NCBI GenBank assembly: GCA_902984215.1
Contig: CADWAF010004354.1
Location: 1-45,757 of the forward strand
DNA: 45,757 bases
DNA from: Willaertia magna
Taxonomy: Eukaryota > Heterolobosea > Eutetramitea > Acrasida > Naegleriidae
Direction of reading: 5' to 3'
The notes under the pieces were generated by a model. The model was not told where the DNA came from. It worked only from the letters and a program-made list of their open reading frames with translations, and ran no database searches. Position numbers and translations under genes: made by a program. Of the stretch, positions 38,383 through 45,757 are shown piece after piece (the first letter of the stretch is position 1; the number at the start of each line of letters is the position of its first letter).

Positions 38383-39903
38383 ATGAGTTCAACTAATAAT
38401 AATACTTCTCTATCATCTTTGTTTTATAATAAAATGTTGGAATGGCTAAAGTCTTTGAGTAGTATGAATACTTTCTATTTATTATTAGGAAGTTTTGGTT
38501 TAGGTACTTATACTTATAGTACTGTTCGTTACTTTATGCATCGTTCTTTTGTTAGTAAAATGTATATAAGTAATACAGATGAAGCCTTTCATTGGTTTAT
38601 GTATTGGTTAGCGGAGAATGAATATAGTCAAAAATCTAATCATTTCGCAATACTTTCAAGTAAAACTTATGTAGATTTCTCAGATTTTAAACATAACCCA
38701 TCGGAAAAAGATAAACATTCCATTCCCGTTAAATTCATCCCTTCACCAGGTGTTCACTATTTAAAATATAAAGGTAAAACAATTAAGATTGAATATCATA
38801 AATCAATGATAAGTGGAGGAGGTTCATCTAATGGTTCTCATCAAACAACAAATGAATATATTGTAGTTAGTTGCTTAAGTATGGGACCTGATTTCTTAAA
38901 GGAATTTATATTAGATTGTCAAAAAAGATATTTAGATTCAAAACATGGTAAAACTCTAATTTATCTACCTGATAGTTATTGTGATTTTTGGGAGCCTAGA
39001 ATTTGTAAATTAAAAAGACCGCCAAAAACCGTTAAATTGCAAAATAATATTTTTGATAAACTTTTACAAGATGCAAAACAATTTTTATCTTTAGAAAAGT
39101 GGTATAATGAACATGGTATACCTTTTCGTAGAGGATATTTATTATATGGCCCACCTGGTACTGGAAAGAGTTCAACTGTTACAGCCTTAGCTGGAGCGTT
39201 AGATAAAAATATTTGTTGTATTAATTTAAGTAATAAGAATTTAACGGATGATAATTTAAATAGTTTAATGTTAAATACTCCATACAATTCAATTATTTTA
39301 TTGGAAGATATAGATTCTTGTTTTTCACCAATATGTAAGGTAGATGGATTACAACAACCAAAACCTAATAAGAAATCAGTTCATCCTTCACAATTAAATG
39401 TTTCAGATGATGAAAATGATTCAAACTATTCAAATGGTGGAAATACAGGTAATAATAATTCAAATATTACTCTTGCTGGTTTATTAAATTGTATTGATGG
39501 AGTTGTAGCTCAAGAAGGTAGAATCTTATTTATGACAACTAATCATATTGAAAGGTTACCTGATGCTTTAATTAGACCTGGAAGAATTGATGTTAAATAT
39601 TTAATTGATTTTGCAAATGAAGAACAAATTATTGAAATGTTTTTAAATTTCTATCCAGTCAACAAGGATAAGGCAATTCAATTTTGTAAAGCATTATTAA
39701 AAGCAAATGAAGAAAAGAATCGTAAATTTACGTGTGCTGAATTACAATCACATTTTATGACTAACAAGTTAGATTCAGAAGCTGCAATTTGTAATGTTCA
39801 AGATTTAGTTAGTTTTGATTTAAGAAAAGGATTAAATGTTACATCAGCTACTACATCAACAGCCTCTCTTTCTGAAGTTGAATTAATTCATGAAGAGAAA
39901 TAA
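38383..39903 (+). CDS. BCS1: BCS1-like AAA ATPase, mitochondrial inner membrane, 506 aa
   Basis: An N-terminal membrane helix (about 27-46) is followed by the BCS1-specific domain (about 55-240), then the AAA domain. Walker A is GPPGTGKSS (about 256-264), Walker B IILLEDIDSCF (about 304), then TLAGLLNCIDGV, TTNHIERLPDALIRPGRID and sensor residues. BCS1 moves the folded Rieske iron-sulfur protein across the mitochondrial inner membrane and inserts it into complex III. A Ser/Asn-rich insert of about 45 residues interrupts the AAA domain after Walker B. The C-terminus ends SEVELIHEEK. The last 230 bases and tail are duplicated, inverted, at 40732-40893. Confidence 0.93.
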   Translation: MSSTNNNTSLSSLFYNKMLEWLKSLSSMNTFYLLLGSFGLGTYTYSTVRYFMHRSFVSKMYISNTDEAFHWFMYWLAENEYSQKSNHFAILSSKTYVDFSDFKHNPSEKDKHSIPVKFIPSPGVHYLKYKGKTIKIEYHKSMISGGGSSNGSHQTTNEYIVVSCLSMGPDFLKEFILDCQKRYLDSKHGKTLIYLPDSYCDFWEPRICKLKRPPKTVKLQNNIFDKLLQDAKQFLSLEKWYNEHGIPFRRGYLLYGPPGTGKSSTVTALAGALDKNICCINLSNKNLTDDNLNSLMLNTPYNSIILLEDIDSCFSPICKVDGLQQPKPNKKSVHPSQLNVSDDENDSNYSNGGNTGNNNSNITLAGLLNCIDGVVAQEGRILFMTTNHIERLPDALIRPGRIDVKYLIDFANEEQIIEMFLNFYPVNKDKAIQFCKALLKANEEKNRKFTCAELQSHFMTNKLDSEAAICNVQDLVSFDLRKGLNVTSATTSTASLSEVELIHEEK

Positions 39904-39924
39904 ATAATTTAATTATTACTTTCT
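39691..39924 (+). repeat. Inverted duplication, arm 1: BCS1 3' end
   Basis: It covers the last about 70 codons of BCS1 (from GCATTATTAAAAGCAAATGA), the stop, a short tail and the 9 bases that encode the last codons and stop of the minus-strand LRR gene. The opposite arm is at 40732-40893. Confidence 0.85.
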
Positions 39925-40701
39925 ACAAAGTTTGATCGGCCCTTGGCTTGTTAATCTGCATTTACCACACAATCCACCTGCACAATCTTGGTCTGTGAAA
40001 CAAGCATAGTTACAATTGCATGTTTCCAAGTTACAACAACCATTTGGACAAAATCTATCACAGCCATTGGATGGACATTTCAATCCTTTATTTCTGCTTG
40101 CATCACAACTTATTCTATCACACAAACCTCCAGGGAATGTACCAGTAAATTCATTAAATGCAACATTAAATATACTTAAAGGTAATTTACTGAGACCATT
40201 TGGAATTTCACCAGATAAATGATTCATTTCAACTGTTAAATATTGTAATGAAGTTAAATTAACCATAGATAAAGGTAATTCACCACTCAATTGATTTAAA
40301 TCTAAATATAATGAAATTAAATATTTTAATTTGCCAATGCTGTTAGGAATATTTCCTACAATTTGATTAGCATCTAGAAATAAATGTTCTAAATAGGTTA
40401 ATTCACCAATACTTTCTGGAATAATACCAACTAATCCATTCTTTGATAATCTTAAAGTAGAAACAAACAATCCACCATTTCTACAACGTACTCCATACCA
40501 GGTACATGGATCAGTATTATTACTGTCATTCCAACCACTGCTATTTTTCCAATGGTAACCACGGGTTGAATTGTAAAATTCTCTTAATACTTTTAATTGT
40601 CTATCTAAAGGATCATCTTTATTATTTCTAAAAGAACTGGAACAGTTAATAAGCAATAGAAGGGCTATAATGGAAGCAGCAAATTTCAACAAGTGCGACA
40701 T
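39916..40701 (-). CDS. Secreted plant-type leucine-rich-repeat protein with Cys-rich tail, 261 aa
   Basis: A signal peptide (about 1-23, LLKFAASIIALLLLINCSS) is followed by an LRR N-terminal cap with DPCTWYGVRCRNG, as in plant LRR receptors. About four to five plant-type repeats (YLEHLFLDANQIVGNIPNS, YLISLYLDLNQLSGELP) follow, then LTVEMNHLSGEIP. The tail after about residue 200 has more than a dozen Cys in close CxxC, CC and CxC spacing, including CPNGCCNLETCNCNYACF. It is probably extracellular or lysosomal and disulfide-bonded; ligand unknown. The gene lies between inverted copies of the BCS1 3' end; its last codons fall in the duplicated segment. Confidence 0.85.
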   Translation of the reverse strand: MSHLLKFAASIIALLLLINCSSSFRNNKDDPLDRQLKVLREFYNSTRGYHWKNSSGWNDSNNTDPCTWYGVRCRNGGLFVSTLRLSKNGLVGIIPESIGELTYLEHLFLDANQIVGNIPNSIGKLKYLISLYLDLNQLSGELPLSMVNLTSLQYLTVEMNHLSGEIPNGLSKLPLSIFNVAFNEFTGTFPGGLCDRISCDASRNKGLKCPSNGCDRFCPNGCCNLETCNCNYACFTDQDCAGGLCGKCRLTSQGPIKLCRK

Positions 40702-40731
40702 TTTTTATGAAATAGCAACCCCCGAAATCGA

Positions 40732-40893
40732 AGAAAGTAATAATTAAATTATTTATTTCTCTTCATGAATTAATTCAACTTCAGGCTGTTGATGCAGTAG
40801 CTGATGTAACATTTAATCCTATTCTTAAATCAAAACTAAATAAATCTTGAACATTACAAATTGCAGCTTTTCTTCATTTGCTTCTAATAATGC
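40732..40893 (-). repeat. Inverted duplication, arm 2: eroded BCS1 3' fragment
   Basis: Read on the minus strand it repeats the end of BCS1 (GCATTATTAGAAGCAAATGA, then GCTGCAATTTGTAATG, then AATGTTACATCAGCTACT, then CATGAAGAGAAATAAATAA). It has lost an internal block of about 63 bases and 9 bases near the 3' end, with a few substitutions (GTTAGT to TTTAGT). It includes a short match to the end of the LRR gene. It is a dead fragment with no promoter or N-terminal part. Confidence 0.85.
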
Positions 40894-40957
40894 CTCACAA
40901 CACAACAACCCAAACAACCAAAAATCTAAAACTACCAACATTAGCTCCATTTCAGAA

Positions 40958-41031
40958 GCAGCATTAGATCAGTTGGTTAGATCGTCAGCTTTACACGCTG
41001 AAGGTCACGTGTTCGAGCCACGTATGCTGTA
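40958..41031 (+). tRNA. tRNA-Val (TAC)
   Basis: A 74-base cloverleaf: acceptor GCAGCAT with ATGCTGT (a G-T wobble at the first pair), discriminator A. D arm GATCAGTTGGTTAGATC. Anticodon stem TCAGC/GCTGA with loop TTTACAC, anticodon TAC. T arm ACGTG-TTCGAGC-CACGT. No intron. A six-base T-run (ATCTTTTTTG) follows immediately as RNA polymerase III terminator. Confidence 0.93.
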
Positions 41032-41067
41032 TCTTTTTTGTCTTTTGAAAAAGTTTGAAGAAAGAAA

Positions 41068-41436
41068 ATGCAAAACACTATTTCCGAAGAGTTTTCTGAT
41101 TTCAACAATCAAGCAGCTGTGCAACCTTGTGACAGACCATGGTCAACAGGTTTATTTGATTGTTTTTCTGATAAAGACACTTGCTTTTCAGCTTTTTTCT
41201 TGCCGAACGGAATTCAATCATTAACTTTAACTGAGTGGAAAGGTACTAACTTCTTTTTAAATTATTTCTTCGCCAGTACAACTTTATTCTACCATGAAAC
41301 TCGATTACAGTACCATTTGGAAGGAAACGCTTGCACAGATTGTTTAATTGGATGTTGTTGTGGTTGTTGTGCAATAGGAAGAATTTTAAGAGAAAGAAAG
41401 AATAGAAAAGCAGAATCAACAGCAATTATGAAGTAA
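41068..41436 (+). CDS. PLAC8-family Cys-rich protein, 122 aa
   Basis: The sequence PCDRPWSTGLFDCFSDKDTC has the family's W-x-TGLFDC-x(2)-D-x(2)-C opening. CTDCLIGCCCGCCAIGRILRERK has the Cys-dense central helix and basic end. PLAC8 proteins include plant cell-number and cadmium-resistance proteins and animal cornifelin; several are membrane-associated and affect growth or metal handling. The hydrophobic stretch at the Cys cluster is short. It is a normal length for the family. It begins about 37 bases after tRNA-Val, within whose upstream region no promoter motif is recognisable. Function in this organism is not predictable. Confidence 0.82.
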   Translation: MQNTISEEFSDFNNQAAVQPCDRPWSTGLFDCFSDKDTCFSAFFLPNGIQSLTLTEWKGTNFFLNYFFASTTLFYHETRLQYHLEGNACTDCLIGCCCGCCAIGRILRERKNRKAESTAIMK

Positions 41437-41916
41437 TATGATTTATAAAAAACAATGCTTTTATTTTCATTTAAAAAGATACATTGTGAAGTTAATATCA
41501 TTGTAAATAAATTTGTGCGTTCTTTACAATGAAAAATGTTGAAATAAGTTGTGACTGAAGAAAATTAACAAAGTAACAAAACAATTCATTCGTTCTTTTC
41601 TCACAATTTAAAGTACCTTATTATCAACAAAACAATTAGAAAAAACCACAATAAGAAAAGAAAGTGAAAATCACCTCAGTTATTGCTTCAATGATTTACA
41701 AACAACAACACCCAATTAGCTCTTTCAAACAGCCAGTTAAAAGATAAAAACAATAATCTCCATTCCAACAAACCATAAAATCTCCAAACAAAGACAAAAG
41801 AAAACACCAAAGCGAAAGTTCTCTGTAAAAAAAATAGCCAAAAGCAAAACCTACGATTTGCTACTACTGTACTATAAAATATTTGACAACATTATTATCT
41901 AGATAACAACAAAACC
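41437..41916. promoter_or_regulatory. Upstream region of phenylalanine hydroxylase
   Basis: 480 bases, unusually A- and C-rich on the plus strand from about 41600 (AAACAAAGACAAAAGAAAAC). This may be a 5' leader of the downstream gene. No RNA gene or frame is supported. Confidence 0.4.
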
Positions 41917-43328
41917 ATGGAGAGTGTATTCCCAAAGTTTTTAAAACCTCAAAAGGTTTACAGAAGTCTTTTATTAACTTTACCTCATAAAGTTGCATCA
42001 TTAAAACAAACATTAGATATATTTGCTAAACATAATATTAATTTATCAAAAATTGAAAGTAGACCATCTAAGTTCAATAAATTAAAATATGATTTCATTG
42101 TAGATGTAGATGAAACTGCTGATAGAAGTACAGTAGAAGTAGCTATCAATGAAATGTTAAATAATAGTGTTTGCGAACAAGCTAAATTCCTAGGTTTTGA
42201 AACAAAGATCCCATGGTTCCCTAGAAAGATTTCCGAGATTGATTATTTCACAAGAAAGACTTTAGAAGCAGGTGGAGACCTTGAAGCTGACCATCCAGGC
42301 TTTCTAGATAAAGAATATAGAGAAAGAAGAAAGATGATTGCAGAAATAGCTCATAATTATAAACACGGAGAGTCTATCCCAAGAATTAATTATACAAAGG
42401 CTGAAAATGAAACATGGAAGATTATTTACGATAAATTAAGTGGATTACGTCATTATGCATGTGAACAATATAATTATCTATTTCCATTATTTGAACAAAA
42501 TTGTGGATTGAGAGATGATTCTATACCTCAATTACAAGATGTTTCTGATTTCTTAACGGAATGTACTGGTTGGAAATTAAGACCTGTTTCAGGTTTATTA
42601 ACAGCAAGAGATTTCCTTAATGCCTTAGCCTTTAGAGTATTTCATAGTACTCAATATATTAGACATCATTCTAAACCTTACTATACTCCAGGTAAGTATA
42701 AATAATTATTGTATTACTTATACATTTAGAACCTGATATTGTTCATGAGCTTATTGGACACGTTGTCATGTTGGCAGATCCAGATTTTGCAGACTTTTCC
42801 CAACAAATTGGTCTTGCATCTTTAGGGGCTTCAGATGAGGAAATTGATAGATTAGTTAGATTATATTGGTATACATTAGAGTTTGGTTTAGTTAGAGAAA
42901 AGAATAGAGAAACAGGTAAATTGGAATTGAAGGCTTATGGAGCTGGTTTACTTAGTAGTTTTGGTGAAATGGAATATTCTTGTACAGGAATTGATAAAGA
43001 AACTGGAAAACAATGTGAATATCGTGCTTTTGTTCCAGAAGAAGCAGCTGAAAGATCTTATCCAATTACTCATTATCAACCAATGTATTATGTTGTTGAA
43101 TCAATAGAATCTTGCAAGGATTTAATTAAGAGATATGTCAATAGTCAATTACAAAGACCATTTACTGTCAAGTATAACCCGTACACTAATACTGTTGATG
43201 TTTTAGATAGTCAAGAGAAATTAATTACGTTGACAAATAATATTCAAAACAATTTAGATTTACTTAAAACTACTTTAAGAAAACTTGGTGACGGAAATGA
43301 ATTAGATTTCCAAAGTTTACAAAAGTAA
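41917..43328 (+). CDS. PAH: Phenylalanine-4-hydroxylase, 457 aa, one 38-nt intron
   Basis: Exons 41917-42691 and 42730-43328 are joined across a 38-base GTAAGT...TTTAG intron, giving YTPEPDIVHELIGH. An ACT regulatory domain (about 17-90: LLLTLPHKVASLKQTLDIF) precedes the catalytic domain. The iron ligands are His264 and His269 (HELIGH) and Glu338 (SSFGEMEYS). LRPVSGLLTARDFL and LASLGASDEEI are typical of the active site. The enzyme uses tetrahydrobiopterin and O2 to convert phenylalanine to tyrosine in the cytosol. Length is like animal PAH (about 450). A small insertion (TGIDKETGKQCEYR) follows the Glu ligand. Tyr or Trp hydroxylase activity is possible, but PAH is the ancestral form. Confidence 0.93.
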
Positions 43329-43460
43329 ATCGATAAAATTAATTTTGTGTTTTAATTTTGAATTATTTATTTAAATTGTTTACAATAATCAATCAATAAT
43401 AATCTTTTAATTATTGAAATTAAGTATTAAGAGTAAATACCTTTATAATTCAATGATTTT

Positions 43461-45709
43461 TCAAATTATCTTGTTTCTCTTGTTTCTTTCACCACTCGAT
43501 TTATCTTTTTTTCTCCTTTTTGAACAGTTGGTAGAGTTACAATTCAAACATTCGTCCTTGTCCTTACATTTACATTGCATACAAGTACCTATCTTACAAT
43601 GACAACAACGCTTAATTGAGGGCTGTAGAGTAGGAGAGAAATCTAATACGGTAGAGGGTTGGTTTTTTCCTGTATTACTGTCTGAGGAGTTTGGAAAAAA
43701 TACATTTGTATAATCAGTTTTGTCAACTGTTTCTGTAATTCCTAGTAATTGTAAGCATTCAGTTGCTGTTATTCTGTGACTTCTCTCTTTACAAACCATT
43801 TTCTGAACCATTTCCAGGATTAATTTTCCTTTATGACCAAATTGTTTTTTACATTCACTTTTAAAATCAATCCAAAAACAATCATTTTCGAATTCTTTAG
43901 AATACTTGACTGTTTTTTCAAGTATTAATTCTATAAAAATAAGTCCAAGGGAAAATATATCTGTTTTGGGATGAATATAATTGTCCTCGCCTGATTGTTT
44001 CTCAGGTGCATTATAGTCAGGTGTTCCTGCTGTTGATTCACATAAACGATCAGAATAGTCATAACATACATCACCATCTTCCTTGTCAAATTTATAACTC
44101 ATTTCAAAATCTATAAATTTACAACGGAAAGATGAATTCTCACTTTCACCTATAATTATAATATTATTTGGTTTCACATCATTATGAATATATTGTTTGG
44201 AATGAATTTGTTCTATTTCTAAAAGTAATTGAGTGAAAATGTACATCTTTTCTGAGGGAGTTCTTTTACTTGAGGTTATAAAGTCATCTCCTGCTAGGGA
44301 TATCTCTACATGATGAGTACACAATGCACCATTATGGTACACCTTATCAATTGGAAGAAATATGTTCGATGGTATTCGTTGTTGCTTCTCATCATAACAA
44401 ATCTTAACAAACACTAACTTGGAGGAGTGATCAATCTCTCCATAGAAAATGTCTTTTTGATAACCCCCTTGGCCTTCTATTGTACCCCATTCTAAAAAGT
44501 ACTCCTTAAGTGTAACACTTGTTTCTAGCGTGATGTCTTTGCCAATTTTTTGTATGACTAATTTGTCTTCTTTTGAACAATGTGAGCTAGCAATTGGCAT
44601 ACTTTCCAATTTAGGTCTTCCAAAAGGGCGTTTTGTTATTTGTTCTATCAATTCATTTTCTTCATAAAAAGTATTTCTACATGCTTCTAACAAAAAAGTT
44701 AACAAATTGTCAAATTCCAATTTCTCATTTTCTGTTGTTGGTTCAATCGGAAACGTTCCAACATTGTATAATATGTACTTGTAGGTCTTTATTTTACGTT
44801 GAGTTTCTGGAACAATAACCCTAATTCCAAGTACCCTAACAAACTTCTTTTCGGTCAACAGACCATAGGTAACCAAGCTACTGACTTTTTTAGCATTCTC
44901 TGTAGATGGCTTCATATTGCTTAGCGTTGAGATGTGGGCTATTCTCATTATTGCTACAATTTTCAAAAAATCTGGATGTGCTTGTGCAATGTCAACCTTG
45001 TCTTCGTGACTAAATTTGATTCTATTGTATGGTAAACTTTCGTTGTTTTTCAATTCAAAACCGGAAATGTTGTCAGGTTTAATAACACTATCTAATAGCT
45101 CCACTACATCTTTTGGAAACGAAGCTCTGGTGGCTTTGGTTATTAAGCTTCCGGTAACTGTGGATACATTTCTTTAATGTTTGTATTAAGATGTATACAT
45201 CTTGTGAAAACTTACAAATTCAATTTGAAGCCATAAAGAGATGTTATCTGAAGTAATTTGTGATACTTGATGTTAGCATGAAACGTTTCACTACCTGCGC
45301 CTATCGATTCTATTTTAATAGGTAGCAAACAATCGAATAGTAATTTATATGCAGCTACAGTTTCGGTAAACTGAAACAATCTCTGTACTTCCACAAAAGA
45401 CTGCATAATTTTGCTACTTTGTAATTCATGGCTTTTGAAAAAGGATTCATTCCTGTCTGTAGTACCAATCATATGATTTGCCATATCATCAAAACACATT
45501 CTCAAATTGGTGAGGCTAGAGGCTTTTTTGCAGGTCTCTACGTAATTTGGGTCTTGATAATTTTGCCACTTTACATTTAATAAATCTTCAGCTATTATAA
45601 GCTTTTTGTTGAATTCTAGAGTCCCTTCTTGCCAAATAGCGTTCTTCCTATCAGGGAATTGTTTGTTAGTGTGAATTACTTCTAACTTCTGGTCAAAAGA
45701 AATAGTCAT
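43461..45709 (-). CDS. Protein kinase with Cys-rich basic tail, 734 aa, one 44-nt intron
   Basis: Exons 45709-45216 and 45171-43461 are joined by a 44-base intron (GTAAGT...TTAAAG); the frame is continuous across it. The first about 365 residues are unrecognised. The kinase domain (about 375-670) shows GTIEGQGGY (glycine loop), Lys in VFVKICYD (about 422), HNDVKPNN (HRD variant, about 492), FIDFEM (DFG variant), TPDYNAPEKQ (APE) and DIFSLGLIFIEL. Catalytic Lys, Asp and Asn are all present, so it is probably active. The tail has a tight Cys cluster (RCCHCKIGTCMQCKCK, then ECLNCNSTNC) and Lys/Arg-rich end, suggesting metal or nucleic-acid binding and nuclear entry. Substrate unknown; it ends 132 bases from PAH, tail to tail. 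Confidence 0.82.
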
Positions 45710-45757
45710 TTTTTTACGTTTAAAACTGAATTTGGCCGGAATTTCTGGGCCTATTTT

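Noticed and set aside
40847..41224. Plus-strand 125-codon frame
   Set aside because: It crosses the inverted BCS1 fragment, tRNA-Val and the start of the PLAC8 gene in another frame.
45104..45709. Two separate genes for the kinase region
   Set aside because: The downstream frame has no ATG at 45104 (it is GTG), and a GT-AG 44-base intron restores one continuous frame.

Overview
The window looks like nuclear DNA of an AT-rich free-living amoeboid protist. Genes lie close together on both strands. They have A-rich sequence before the ATG, stop mostly in TAA, and carry rare, very short GT-AG introns (38-61 nt). There are four eukaryotic tRNA genes, one with an intron after position 37. Cytochromes P450, Asn/Gln-rich proteins, an ACT-domain phenylalanine hydroxylase, RPEL, PLAC8 and plant-type LRR proteins suggest a heterolobosean (Naegleria/Willaertia-like). 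A dictyostelid-like amoeba is not excluded from sequence alone. The standard code fits: TAA and TGA both act as stops.

Layout. 0-0.3 kb: disabled Gly/Tyr-rich gene tail (-). 0.6-5.2 kb: a small Gln/Asn-rich protein and a large ATG11/FIP200-like autophagy scaffold (-). 5.8-10.1 kb: a type II membrane glycosyltransferase-like protein and transportin (+). 10.1-14.9 kb: a decayed accessory zone with a broken F-box/LRR gene, an intact tRNA-Asp, several eroded copies of that tRNA and its flanks, an F-box gene whose last codons come from a tRNA fragment, a roughly 1.5 kb block almost devoid of G and C, and a second disabled copy of the Gly/Tyr-rich tail. 15.0-21.6 kb (all -): a P450, an ABCB half transporter, a mitochondrial crotonase-family protein and a secreted, probably GPI-anchored protein. 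21.9-30.5 kb (+): a divergent P5-type ATPase, a 1330-residue protein with a possible C-terminal RUN domain, and a small mitochondrial-type membrane protein. 30.5-37.8 kb: tRNA-Gly(UCC), an N-myristoylated C2HC zinc-finger protein, a second P450, a conserved 41-residue Cys-rich protein, a TMEM43-like protein, tRNA-Gly(GCC), a GNAT acetyltransferase and an RPEL-repeat protein. 38.4-45.7 kb: BCS1, a secreted LRR protein enclosed by an inverted duplication of the BCS1 3' end, tRNA-Val, a PLAC8 protein, phenylalanine hydroxylase and a protein kinase with a Cys-rich tail.

The genes do not form an operon-like pathway; most are single-copy housekeeping or cell-biology genes with separate promoters. 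Several are linked by a shared peculiarity: nearly all their G and C fall in two words (TTTACAAA and GTGACA or their complements), giving recurrent Leu-Gln-Asn and Val-Thr/Met-Ser-Gln residues. The most unusual structures are the tRNA-Asp-centred duplication field with the tRNA-derived protein C-terminus, and the BCS1 inverted duplication.
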